A stretch of 64,000 nucleotides of DNA from the NCBI GenBank assembly GCA_016800925.1, contig JABCPU010000031.1, forward strand, positions 62,001 through 126,000. Reading direction: 5' to 3'. Source of the DNA: Suillus spraguei (lineage: Eukaryota; Basidiomycota; Agaricomycetes; Boletales; Suillaceae). The notes under the pieces are model-generated. The model ran no database searches. It was given only the letters and a program-made list of their open reading frames with translations, and was not told the DNA's origin. Of the stretch, positions 1-9,958 are shown in pieces (position 1 is the stretch's first letter; each line of letters starts with the position of its first letter). The translations under genes and the position numbers were made by a program.

Positions 1-591
1 AAGTATGAGCTGCAAGAGTGGGGCATAGAAGTCTGGTAATGCACGAAGTAGTGCCTGTACGAGAGTATACTCATTACACTTCCATTCTGCTGACTCGATG
101 GCCTTAAACTGTGCCTTAATGTCAGTGATCTCGTTGATTGACTGCGTGAGCGAGTTGCTGTCTGATGCCTTTGGAAGATCAAAGACACAACCCATGAGGC
201 GAGTGAAACGAATGCCAATAGTAGCCTGGTACTTGTTCTCGAGTGCCTTCCAAACAAGAGCAGGGTCTGAGATGCCCGTAAAGTGAATTAGATCACTAGA
301 ATGGACAGCCATGCCCAAAAGACCCTTCGTGATACTCTGTCGTTCACAGAAAGAAACGACATCTGTACTGGCATCATGAGTGGTAACACATTGCACAAAA
401 GCTGCATCAGATTCATTAGCGAGCTTTACTGGGGGGTGTGGTTCCTTCTCATCACCGATGAGGAGCCACCACAGATTGAACAACGAAAGCCAAAGGTCCA
501 TAGATGTGACCCACGACGAGTAATTTGAACCATTGGCATCAAGTGGAGGGTGAGGAAACAAGGAAGGGATTCGGATATTTGATGTAGACAT
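1..591 (-). CDS. Copia-type retrotransposon Gag, C-terminally truncated by window edge
   Basis: On the minus strand a frame is open from the ATG at 591 to the left edge of the window, about 197 codons, with no stop. The translation starts MSTSNIRIPSLFPHPPLD and contains SNYSSWVTSMDLWL near residue 20 and ALVWKALENKYQ near residue 110. The last part, LTQSINEITDIKAQFKAIE, has the layout of the UBN2/Copia Gag family (DUF4219-like start, then the Gag polyprotein helix region). The frame stays open upstream of 591 through a Pro/Ser-rich stretch to a stop near 820, so the start is not certain. A GGTTATGAGCCC sequence near 835-850 on the same strand resembles the internal initiator-tRNA primer site of Copia elements. 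That would put an LTR to its right. The rest of the element lies outside the window. Confidence 0.8.
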   Translation of the reverse strand, partial: MSTSNIRIPSLFPHPPLDANGSNYSSWVTSMDLWLSLFNLWWLLIGDEKEPHPPVKLANESDAAFVQCVTTHDASTDVVSFCERQSITKGLLGMAVHSSDLIHFTGISDPALVWKALENKYQATIGIRFTRLMGCVFDLPKASDSNSLTQSINEITDIKAQFKAIESAEWKCNEYTLVQALLRALPDFYAPLLQLIL

Positions 592-868
592 TCCGGATGA
601 TAATGACGAGTGTGACAATGATGGTGTCAACAAAGCAGGAGGAATGGGCAAATTAAGTATCGGTTGAGATGAAAGAATGGGCGTCAGCGGTGACGACGGA
701 GGTAGAGCGATAAGAAGGATCCAAGGATCTAGCGGTGATACGGGGCGGCCTTGTTCCAGTTCGGAAAGAATCGGAAGGCTCAGATGTAGGATGGGTAGGA
801 GGGAAAACAAATGAAAGTCCTAGTCTAAGCCAGGGCTCATAACCTGTGAGAGAACGGAGGCGGTCGAA

Positions 869-1026
869 CTAGAAACGAGAGAGTGAGAACTCAGTCTTAG
901 TTGGAAAGACTACACTATGACAGGTTCATACCTAGAAACGAGAGAGTGAGAACTATACATCGTTAGTACTAAGTATGATGTTCAAGTTGTAGTAAGTAGC
1001 TCACCTCAGTCTTAGTTGGAAAGACT
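869..1026. repeat. Interspersed short direct repeats in a probable Copia LTR
   Basis: Two different motifs each occur twice. A 23-bp motif starting CTAGAAACGAGAG is at 869-891 and 932-954, and a 21-bp motif starting TCAGTCTTAGTTGG is at 891-911 and 1006-1026. They lie just upstream (minus strand) of the primer-site-like sequence of the Copia Gag above, where the LTR would be. Repeated short blocks are common in LTR U3 regions. The LTR ends cannot be fixed because a MITE is inserted at 1044. Confidence 0.5.
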
Positions 1027-1043
1027 GAGGGAAAAGAATTCTA

Positions 1044-1315
1044 CATCAGGAAATTCACACATTCCTTAACATGCTTAATCAGCTTAACTCACTTATCTCA
1101 AAACTTGTTTGCTCTCTCTCACATCATTCACCTGGCATATCTTATTTTTTTGAGTGCGAAATACAATAAAACATGTATATTAATATATCTCAACTTTTTT
1201 TTTCTGAATTCATTCACATTGAAATTTTGGACAAGTAGATTCAATTTCACCAAGGCAGTTAAGTGTAAATAAGTCCGCATAAGGGCACGTCAAGGAATGT
1301 GTGAATTTCCTGATG
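1044..1315 (+). mobile_element. MITE family 1, copy A (TA target site)
   Basis: A 272-bp element. It begins CATCAGGAAATTCACACATT and ends with the inverse of that sequence, giving terminal inverted repeats of about 28 bp. A TA dinucleotide flanks each side (1042-1043 and 1316-1317), as expected for Tc1/mariner-mobilised MITEs. It has no coding capacity. Two further copies in the opposite orientation are at 19422-19666 and 62989-63261. It sits inside the putative Copia LTR. Confidence 0.9.
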
Positions 1316-1445
1316 TATGGACGCTGAATATTAGAGGATCGTTTGAACGGAGAATGAAAATATGAATGTGGATGAAACGTGTATGATAAGTATGTAATGA
1401 TAGATAAGAGGAACATATCTTGATAGTTAGCCTGGCCAGTCATGT

Positions 1446-1805
1446 TCGAAACTTGCTGAACTACAGTTTTTTTCTATCGGAACACACTTTGGTATTCATC
1501 CATGGATGGTTACTTTGGAAGCTCACTGTAAGTGGTCTTAGCCGGATGGTTGCTACAACAGAATTAAAATCTGTTTCTCTTGGACTGTGCAAAATCGAAA
1601 CCTGCTGATGCTGAGGGTTTTTTCAATCGAAACACACCTTGATATTCACTCATCGATAGTTTCTTTAGAAATTCACCGTAACTGGCCTAGCCAGAATTGA
1701 AATCTACTTCTCTTGGACTGTGCGGGATCGAAACCTGCCGATGACGAGGTTTTTTCTATTGAAACACAGCTTGATGTTCACTCATTGATAGTTTCTTTTG
1801 ATCGA
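1446..1805 (+). repeat. Tandem ~144-bp repeat with tRNA-like A/B-box motifs (SINE-like)
   Basis: A unit beginning CGAAAC(C/T)TGCTGA is repeated about 2.5 times, with starts near 1446, 1590 and 1730. Within one unit, TGGCCTAGCCA (1683-1693) fits the RNA polymerase III A-box consensus at 10 of 11 positions, and GATCGAAAC (1726-1734) fits the B box. GCGGG-ATCGAAA-CCTGC (1722-1738) can fold as a five-pair T-arm with a seven-base loop. A related copy near 19935-19955, on the other strand, keeps this arm. The anticodon arm is not convincing, so this may be a tRNA-derived SINE relic or chance. Confidence 0.45.
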
Positions 1806-2265
1806 AGTCCTTGCCCACTGTTCACAGCTTGTGAGTGTGTCGATCTTCCTTCAAGTTAGATTCATGCTGATCGAAGCCGTTGTTCACTGTTCGCAGCTTC
1901 TCACTCGCTGCTCTCGCTCTCCCGCTCGCTGATCTCACTCTCCCACTTGCTGCTCTCACTTGCTGGTAACCTCGACGCCTAGCGCAGCCATTGTTGCGGC
2001 ACACCCTTCAAATTTACTTTTTGAGGATAACGGCGAACCTCAGATAGTCAGACAGGCACCTTTTTATCGCCCTCGGTTACCACAACCCGATTCACGTTCT
2101 TGCTACCGCCACTACTCATCACTATCTGATACCTCTATTGGGCCGCGGCTCAGGCTGAGCCAGGCCAAAGCCAAGCCGTCATTGACGGCTTTGGCCCGGC
2201 CTGCAGTTCTTCAAAGCCGGAGCCGTCTGAAGCCAGGCCAAGCCGGGCCGGAACATCACTAAGCG
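1446..2265 (+). repeat. Dispersed repeat X, copy A
   Basis: This block reappears inverted at 19196-19985, including the tandem unit and a GC-rich tail rich in GGCCAAAGCC-type palindromes (about 2140-2255). This copy lacks the MITE that interrupts the other one, so it serves as the empty site: the TA at 2045-2046 corresponds to the MITE target. A shorter stretch with the same GGCC/TTTGGCC vocabulary is at about 21040-21140. No protein domain is recognised in it. Confidence 0.75.
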
Positions 2266-2663
2266 GTAGAGTCGACAACCGGGAGAACCTTGGACGTCGC
2301 TCTCCTTAGCAATGGTCACTACACTAGCTTTAGCACTGACGCGGACGGTGCATTCATAAAAGGTCAGCATCTCTATGGAAATGAACATCAGGCAAGTTAA
2401 TGCATTATTTGGGTAAACAGGCAAATTGTAAATTCCTGCCACCTGGTATTGGCATGTTTTAAAGCAAACCATCTCTTGTCACACTTTATCGGGGAGCCTA
2501 ATCCTCACACTCGTGATGATTCAGATCGCAACTATCTCGTCATCGCTTTTTCGAGGGGACGTTTCATACGTGGCTAATACTAAGGTGCCCGACATTGCCA
2601 TCATTGAATATGCTAGCACATATATAATGGGCCACTGAGTATGATATTGCTTTCCAGTCAGCC
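2266..2663 (+). promoter_or_regulatory. Promoter of the aspartic-protease gene; 5' part of a duplicated segment
   Basis: TATATAA lies at 2621-2627, about 40 bp before the ATG at 2664. From 2266 onward the sequence closely matches 63491-63920, apart from small indels such as a roughly 10-bp insertion in the right-hand copy. The segment upstream of 2266 does not match. The two protease genes therefore share promoter ancestry. Confidence 0.75.
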
Positions 2664-4138
2664 ATGTTCCCCGCTCCATTGTTGACACTTCTCCTCCTAG
2701 TTTTGTCAATCACGGGATCGCCCATTAAAGCTGCCAATTCCCCTACCTCCGTCCCCATTACCAGTAGGCTAAATTTCTCCAATGGTGCTTATAGCCTCGT
2801 GGCGCACGATAGAGCTCGTTTGCAGCTTAGGGGTCCCAGCAAGCACGGACAGCGTCAAGTTGACGTTCCTCTGATAAACAATTTTTTTATCTACACCATA
2901 TCGGTTGATATTGGCAACCCCTCCACAACCTGTGAGCTTAATACTGAAAAAACATGCGGTTGCTAACGCATTATTGAAGACAACTTGATTCTCGATAGCA
3001 GTACGGGGAACACATGGGTTGGTGCCGGTGCTCCGTACCAGGAAACCCACACCAGCGTCCGCACTGACCAACCTGTATCGGTCACCTACGATGCTGGCCA
3101 CTACATGGACGGTGTGACATACAATATGATATCATAAGTCGAAAATACCTACGATTATCTATAGGAATGTTGTTCCTCGACACCGTCACTGTCCGTCCTG
3201 GGCTCACCGTCGTCGGGCAGCCGATCGGTGTTGCTCATCAGTCAGAGGGCTACATTGCTTTTGACGGTGTCTTTGGCATCGGGCCTGCTGCCTCCACACG
3301 CGGCACCTTGACTCTATCACCGACATCAGCGATCCCACCATTCAGTAACAACCTGCTTGGTCCTGAGAACATTCTTGGCGTCTTTTTCAAGCCCTACGCC
3401 GGTTCGCCGGAAGAAACCGCTGGACAGCTCACCTTTGGTGGAACTGACGTTAACTTGCACACCGATGAAATTACATACACGTAAGCTACCTCAGTTCCTA
3501 GACCAATCCAGACTGATAGCAATTGTTTTCAGTCCTATCACCAACATCGCGCCTGCATCGGACTATTGGGGTATCTATCAGAGCATCACATACGGCAACA
3601 CAGCGATCAGACCGATCTTACCACACACCATTGGTATTGTCGATTCTGCCATTATCTTTATTATGATTGCCACCGGTGTGTATCCAATAGAGTGCAGCGA
3701 GTAATGATTCTCTGATCAGCGTTCGATAGAGGCCTTTCAGCGCTACCAGGCTGTAACTGGCGGTCAACACGATCCTGCGACTGGACTTCTCGTTATTACC
3801 CACAATCAGTACAGTGCCCTGGAAAACCTGAATTTCCATATTGGCGGCGTACGTCAATTCTGTTAGCACTCACACCCCTTGTTCACCGTTTTGCACAGCA
3901 AATCTTCACTCTCACCCCTAACGCTCAAATATGGCCTCGTGCTCTCAACTACATGCTTGGCGGTCGGCGGGGTTTCATATATCTCATTGTTCGCGACATT
4001 GGCACGCAATTTCGCCAAGGGGACTATGACTTTGTTATTAGCTACGTATTCATGCAGCGCTTCTACACCGTGTTTGATGCTCCCAACTCTTGCGTCGGTT
4101 TTTCCGCAACCGAGTTCACTGAGGCCACTACCAACTAA
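2664..4138 (+). CDS. A1-family aspartic protease (polyporopepsin-like), catalytic motifs altered
   Basis: Six exons (2664-2931, 2980-3111, 3165-3480, 3533-3675, 3730-3848, 3899-4138) with GT..AG introns of 48-54 nt join without a frameshift into 405 codons plus stop, the usual length for fungal secreted pepsins. A signal peptide (MFPAPLLTLLLLVLSITG) and a propeptide come first, then the mature fold. The catalytic Asp residues remain, but the first DTGSS motif reads D-S-S-T-G (before NTWVGA) and the second DTGTT reads D-S-A-I-I (in GIVDSAIIFIMIA). The flap Tyr (VSVTYDAG) and the C-terminal WPRALN and RFYTVFD blocks are kept. Loss of the invariant Gly at both active-site loops suggests a weak or inactive enzyme: a pseudoprotease or an early pseudogene. 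Intron 2 was chosen (donor GTGTGA at 3112) because it restores family spacing. A duplicate begins at 63921. Confidence 0.8.
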
Positions 4139-4506
4139 CATGGAATTGCCAAAATATACGAAGGATCGTTGTATGTACTATGTACTCTTCTTAAACAGGC
4201 TCTGGAAGTCTTATCCATTGGTTGTTTTTCTGTATGATTAGATCATAGCAATACAAGACACCCCTTCGGTCGGCTTTCTTTCTACATATATAAAGCACGA
4301 AACGCCGGTGGAGCTCGATCACATTTCTGTCCACCGCGTCATGCTGTGTTATTTTGTTCCGTGTCATCGTGGCTCCTTACGTTCCCTGAGTGCTTATGCT
4401 GTTGTTTTTTATGACACTTTGTACACTAATTTTAATATTATCAAAATTATATGAAATATTAGAATTAGATATATTCAAATAATATATAAATGTATAAGAT
4501 GAAAGA
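4139..4506 (+). other. Intergenic, 3' of the protease; isolated TATA-like box
   Basis: No gene recognised. CATATATAAAG at about 4286-4296 resembles a core promoter, but the short open stretch after it (ATG near 4340) resembles nothing I know. AT-rich sequence follows to 4500. Confidence 0.4.
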
Positions 4507-5326
4507 GATGAGGAAGATGAACAAGATCTTAATGATGATGATAATGATAATCCGGACAATGCAGAGAAGGCAGATCGAAAGTGCCTAAAGCAATCATTAG
4601 TCTATTCAAGAGCATTATTGTGTCAGCTGCTGGAGTGGTTGACATTGCAGTGGACGTATAACTCCTATCTACAGGCTTATGACAACAAAGGGCCATATCA
4701 TATGTCAGCACTATTGTGGATCAGTTAGGTCAACGAGCTTCTCACTGGCCATCCTGAATGTGTGCAATGTGAGCTCGGTGTACACCATCATGTTTTTTTG
4801 TATTGCTGAATGTGAAGTTAGAGGAGCAGCTAGCCATCTTCTTGTATGCCTGCATTACCGGCCTTTCTGTGTGCCACCTTGGTGAGCATTTTCAATGCTC
4901 AAATGATACTATATCAAAGTACATCCTCCCCATAGACTGAAACCTGGTCATACTAACTAAAAGAAGCACATTTTCTAGGTATTTTAAATGAATTCTATTC
5001 ACATTCTCATCTCACCCTATCTATACCACCTATGTCCAACTTCCTGATCCACAGGCGCCCACTCCCCCTGCCATCCTCAAAATGAGGAAATTCTACCCAT
5101 ACTTTGCTGACATTGTTTGCACTATTGATGGCACCCATATTGCCTGTCACCCCTTGGCTACTGATTGTCAAGCTGCCCATGACTGCAAGGGCAACTTGAT
5201 GCAAAACTGTCTTGCTGCCTGTGACTTTGACATGTTCTTCACGTACATGCTGAGTGGTTTCCAGGGATCTGCAGCAGATGCTCATGTCTACTATGCCACA
5301 TGTCTGACAGACTTCACTATTCCACC
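4507..5326 (+). pseudogene. PIF/Harbinger (DDE_Tnp_4) transposase, 5' portion
   Basis: In successive frames I read an acidic Asp/Asn-rich start (DLNDDDNDNPDN), then VNELLTGHPEC and VKLEEQLAIFLYACITGLS with HFQCSNDTISK. After an intron (about 4919-4978, branch site TACTAAC) come YFK, VQLPDPQAPTPPAIL and the catalytic-core segment starting KFYPYFADIVCTIDGTHIA (first catalytic Asp in IDGTH), then LAACDFDMFFTYMLSGFQGS and AADAHVY (second Asp). This is the typical order of plant and fungal PIF/Harbinger transposases. Frameshifts and at least one in-frame stop (after YFK) break it. The frame is cut at DFTIPP by the inserted element at 5327 and resumes at 6492. Confidence 0.82.
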
Positions 5327-6491
5327 GTTAAGACTGTACTCAAAGGGTAGAAATCCAAAGGGCTTTGGCCTCAGTTCATACACTGTGCCCCTTTCCCGAG
5401 TAATGCCCCTTATTTCAAAGGATAGGTATATGTCTGAAAATCCGGAAGTGGTTGCGTGATGGATCCAGATGTCCGAAGGTTATCCGGAACATGGAGATGA
5501 TATGAGGAATAAGACTAGTCTCGGAAGATGACCAGAGCTGGAAGTAACTCAAGTCTGGAGGAACAGATTGAGCAGAATCTAAGATGATATTCAAACTAAG
5601 GTTCTACGGAGATTTACAAGTGGTTTATATACTGTAAGTAACTAGCATGGATAATCACTGAGTCTGGGACTGAGGGCTATGTACAATGTATAATGGAAGT
5701 CTATGAGTTAATGCGCAGCAGATCAGTAAGCACAAGTCGGAAATGAGACACAGGTAATGGATCAATAAGCAGGAATGAAATATACACAGCTGGAATACCG
5801 GAGACAGGAGGAATGCCGAAAGGAGGTAGATGCAGATGTCCACAAGGCAGTTAGAGTGCGAGAAGTAGGGACTTTTGGATGGGTGGTCTGGACAGGATCT
5901 GTGGACCAGATGGAAATAGGATCGATCAGATCAGATCAGATCTGAGATCAGATGTATGGTATATGACAGATGGGAGATACGAATGAGTGTTAGTAGGCAG
6001 ATACTGGTGGTTGAAGATCTGGGGGAGGCCACATGATGAGTGAGGAGTTGGACAATGGTGCCTAAGGTTCAAATGAATCAGTTGGATCATCCCAGTTGGG
6101 CTAGTCCTGATCTTTACTGTTAGCGACCTAGCCAGGCGCTAAAAGACTTGAGTGGTATTTGCGACGGGTGCTTTATAAAGAGCGGTGGCCCATGCGTATC
6201 AGTCTCCTAGTGCACAGTGCGCTAGTTGCGTTGGTCTGTTAGTTTCTAGTTAGGAACTCATTCTGAGACTAGTCTTATTCCTCGTATCATCTCCATGTTC
6301 CGGATAACCTTCAGACATGTCATATCCATATCCAATACCTTCAGACGTCCAGATCCATCATGCAACCACTTCTGGATCTTTGGACATATACCTATCCTCT
6401 GAAATAAGGGGCATTACTCGGGAAAGGGGCACAGTGTATGAACTGAGGCCAAAGTCCTTCGGATCTCTTGCCCTTTGAGTATGGTCTTAAC
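5327..6491. mobile_element. Non-autonomous TIR element, family T, copy 1 (inside Harbinger gene)
   Basis: A 1165-bp element. The left end begins GTTAAGACTGTACTCAAAGG and the right end is its inverse, GTTAAGACCATACTCAAAGG. The imperfect inverted repeat runs about 190-200 bp from each end (5327-5520 against 6270-6491). A second, shorter copy with the same ends is at 61584-62398. Removing it restores the Harbinger reading frame. The internal part has no recognisable protein but holds a TTTATAAAG box near 6172. Target duplication could be TTAA (piggyBac-like), or absent if the outer G and C belong to the ends. Confidence 0.82.
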
Positions 6492-6725
6492 AGAAGGAGA
6501 CATTATCCTCGCCCATATGAAAATTGTCATCCTTGCCCTGATTCATTCCTTCATCAACATCTGCACAGTCTTTATCAACACCCACATGGTCTTCATCAAT
6601 ACCCACACAGCCTTCATCAACATCCACACAGTCTTCATCACCGATCTCTTTACCCTTACCTGTCCCAAAGAGACTTGTAGCCTCAGCTGCAAAATCCTAG
6701 CCTGGATCAGCTGTCAAAAATGAGG
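6492..6725 (+). pseudogene. PIF/Harbinger transposase remnant 3' of the inserted element
   Basis: The frame continues as EGDIILAHMKIVILALIHSF, at the place where Harbinger proteins have the EGKYYLADAG-type block after DFTIP. It then runs into a 21-bp tandem repeat (6549-6643) and ends with a stop near 6721. The rest of the catalytic domain, including the final Glu, is missing. Confidence 0.6.
6549..6643 (+). repeat. 21-bp coding minisatellite (4.5 units)
   Basis: Units near CTTCATCAACACCCACACAGT at 6549, 6570, 6591, 6612 and a partial one at 6633. The period is a multiple of three, so the frame repeats a 7-aa motif (F-I-N-T-H-T-V). It lies at the decayed 3' end of the Harbinger fragment. Confidence 0.85.
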
Positions 6726-6800
6726 TGTTGTAAGTGGGATTGGTTCTCCACCACCCATGGAGATCAACCCACTATAGGAATTCCACCAAAAGCCAGTATA

Positions 6801-7276
6801 TGTTACAGTTGTACGTGCCCCTATTCATTCTCTTTTCGTCCCCTTTACTTGTATATTACATAACGAGACTCTGACTCATATGCTCAATGCATTTGTACTA
6901 TAGTTGCCTTCCTTCTTTGGATATGCACTTACATTCCCATGCCTCTCTTGGTCCGTGCGCACATATTGACTTATTTAAGCACGTTGTATTACGCTTGTAT
7001 ACTTTACTTTAATCTTACTGGGTTTTACCTGGAATATCCTTCGCTTAGGCCTCCAACCTAAGTCGTCTTGAATTGTCTCTAAGTCTAAGCACTCCTTAGC
7101 CTTAGTCTCTATTCTCGTAGAACCTCTTAGATCTATCTTTGAGGCTGAACCCTTGATTGTACTCGGAACGCGTTCCTTGTACATTTACCTTGTCCTCTTC
7201 TGGACATTGTAGAACTTCCCAGCAGACCGTCTGTGTCTTTTCACTGTCGCTGGTGACACCATCCCAGTTTGTAACA
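6801..7276 (+). mobile_element. Solo LTR of chromovirus family (LTR-I), TSD GTATA
   Basis: A 476-bp LTR bounded by TGTTAC...GTAACA, with the perfect 5-bp duplication GTATA at 6796-6800 and 7277-7281. It matches the LTRs of the gypsy element at 39260-51324 in reverse orientation. TATTTAAG near 6973 may be its TATA box. There is no internal domain, so this is a solo LTR left by LTR-LTR recombination. Confidence 0.93.
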
Positions 7277-7281
7277 GTATA

Positions 7282-8560
7282 GAACACCTTTAGAGTGTGT
7301 GCTGACATCAGAAAGGAAAGTATGAACCAAGAATGCTCTTCATCTTCTCATCTCTGTTGATGGCCTCAAAAGACAAACCAGTGCCAGTCTGGCCAAGTTG
7401 CATGTTAATTTTATTGTACTTTTGCATAGCCTAGTAAAGTAGCTAGTTAGTGGCCAGATTGGTATTGAAACACCATGATATTGGCTGTGGTCATAACTAG
7501 GACTCACGATATAAACCAACTTTGAATGGGCTTCATAAAGGCGAGGGGATGCTCTTTAAAGTATCCCAGACCTTCAGATCTTCATCATTTTGGATAATGG
7601 TTGTCGTGAGTCACTGCAAGTATGTGTTCTTCTGTGTCATCATTTGTTGGTGTGTGTACCCTTCCTCTTTTGCATCCTTCATCAGCAAACTAGTGGTGCT
7701 TGTGTGTGCTTGTGCAGGCTTGTACAGGCTTGTACTAGCATGTCCTTTCTTGTACAGTTCTATACAAACCTGTACAAATCTGTCATGAAATTTCTAGTTT
7801 GCTGATGTTTGTAGAATCTGAGAAGATTTTGAGTTGAGCCTCATGGTTGACTTTACACCACTCAATAAGGTGAGCAGTGTGTGGACTATTCTTTTTGTTC
7901 CAGTGTATGGTAGGTGGTTTGGATTGCTATGATGAACAAAGTCATACTGACCATCAAAGTGCTGCTTTCTACAAACATCTTGTTACCATATAAGGCAGCT
8001 ACTGAACAATTCCCTTATAGCAAGCAATAGTCTTTTTGCTTTGCTAAGGCAGTACCATTCTTACTCCATGGACACTTGCCCCTTACCAGATACTTGTACT
8101 GATGCCCTCATGTCCCATCCTATTCCATCTAGATCCATTGGTGCATAGCTTATTTGTTTCTGCTGTTACTAAACCTATGGCAGGACTTACACTACATCTC
8201 ATGAGGCTGCTGCATGCTGCATGCCTCTTTGGTAATATCATGTAGTTCATCTCTATTTTGCTACTGGTCTTACCTATGCATTCCAGGTGCACATGATACA
8301 TATTCAAAGGACTCATTGTACATACTGGTACCATTACTTCCTGTCACTTGGACTTAGTATCAGAATTGCTTGTCAGTAGTTCTCTCAGCACTTAGCAAAT
8401 TTATCCTGTTTACACTCACTCACTGTTTGAACCACCAGAGACTTAACCACTTGAAGTTACCATGCACTTTTGACTTCTCTTACTTTGCTTGTAACCAAAC
8501 CGCTGCCAGTGATCTTGCTGGGCAGCTGCCTCTTTTACTTGATAAGATTATAGCCAGAGT
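7282..8560. repeat. Decayed repeat sequence, no gene recognised
   Basis: The part around 8090-8310 matches the reverse complement of about 31640-31910; both share CCATTGGTG, then TTTGTTTCTGCTGTTACTAA. It is therefore a dispersed repeat. Short GTACAGG/TTGTACA repeats occur near 7720-7770. Open frames here show no family features. Confidence 0.5.
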
Positions 8561-8699
8561 ATAGGGGGAAAGAATCCGGAGGGCTTCCAGATGAGTTTCC
8601 AATGAAGTTTCCAAAAGGAATCCAAAGGATTTCTGGAGGAGGTTTCTGAGATGTTTTCCAGAGGTATTCCAGAAATAGGGGTTCTGGAAGAGCAGACTA

Positions 8700-9065
8700 T
8701 GTTAGGAACCAGAAAGGAATTGAAAATCTGGTTTATAGGAGTAGAGTAACTTCAGTACAGAATAGATTTCTTATTTCAACCCTTTGACTTGTAGTTTACA
8801 TGTTGTTTTTATACTAAATATGTATGGAGTATCTCCGTCATCATCTCCAATGATATGACGGAGTCTGGAGTAAGTAGCTGTACACTATGCTATCATTACT
8901 ATGGATGAGTGCTAGTGTACTCCACTACTTGACAGGTAGTCCGGTGATTTAAGAGGAATAACCTAATCCAGATGACAGGTCACATGACCGGAAATACTTC
9001 CAGATATCATTTCCGGATATCTCTATCTTCTTCTGGATAGGGGCTATCGGATGTGGATTCTAACA
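8700..9065. repeat. Possible degenerate LTR (TGTTAG...CTAACA)
   Basis: The segment starts TGTTAGGAACC and ends GATTCTAACA. A purine-rich run, AGGGGGAAAG, lies at about 8562-8571, before the segment. No matching 5-bp duplication is visible, so this is only a suggestion. To the right, 9195-9285 is rich in GAT/AAT codons (Asp/Asn low complexity). Confidence 0.3.
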
Positions 9066-9958
9066 TCCTGCTCCTGTGCTGATGGGCAGGCTAGCACTTG
9101 GAGGAGTAGAAGATTCAGTGACCAATCCATGACTACCATGCTTCACCAGACAACCTCGAGATCCACATCCATGACCACTACCAGCCCCAGTCATGATGAT
9201 TAAGACACAATGATGATGACAACAATGATGATAACAGCAATGGTGATGACAATGGTGATGGCAATGATTATGATCTCGAATATGCACTGGTACTGGTTCT
9301 GTCAGAGTCTGAATATGGAGTCTGAATATGCCAAAATTTTCAAGTGATGCTGAAGTTTTTCATTTGTTTGTAATTTTTCATATTTCACTTTGAGACCCAC
9401 TATGGTTGCTGGGTCATATTACAAGATGTGGGACTTGAAGACAGTGTTGTGTTGAAGAAGAGAGAGTGCCATTGGAAAGTAGCAATAAGTCGTCAATTAA
9501 TAAAATTAAATAATCAAATGAAACGCGCTGTCAAATTTAATGTCCGACATCAGCAGCCACGGTAGGTGACACCGAATCGTGGTTTTTGCAGGTGTCACGC
9601 TGAAAACACCATTTCTCAATGGTTTGGTTTCACTTGGAATATTTTAGCATAATACGTAAAACATAACCAGTGAAGTAGCTAAGCAATCGGTTTAAAATTG
9701 AGTGCTGTAGACAAAAATACGAAATGGTAGACCGTCACGAAACGAGCGTAACGGATAGTATTGCTAAAATGCCCCAGTAAATGGTTCAGAGAATCAGCAC
9801 GTACTCCCTCCAAGAATGAGTAGGTTTGATCGAAAGTTCAATTGCTTCCGGGGAAAGAGGTATATCACAAACGAGCGTGTAAAAAAAGAGCGTATATCAT
9901 GATAGTTGCATGCAACTGTATGTTTTTTGACCGTAAGGAAGCTAAATGCCAGGCCACC
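9066..9958. other. Intergenic, nothing recognised
   Basis: Apart from the GAT/AAT-rich run at about 9195-9285 I see no gene, RNA or repeat. This is the region 3' of the polygalacturonase gene. Confidence 0.4.

Noticed and set aside
1722..1738. A functional tRNA gene
   Set aside because: Only the A/B boxes and T-arm fit; no acceptor or anticodon stem can be drawn.
8700..9065. A complete LTR retroelement end
   Set aside because: TG..CA-type ends are present but there is no target duplication or second copy; kept only as a low-confidence repeat.
9060..9287. His/Cys-rich minus-strand frame (repeated CHHHC)
   Set aside because: It is the reverse reading of a GAT/AAT-rich low-complexity run; not a zinc-finger gene.
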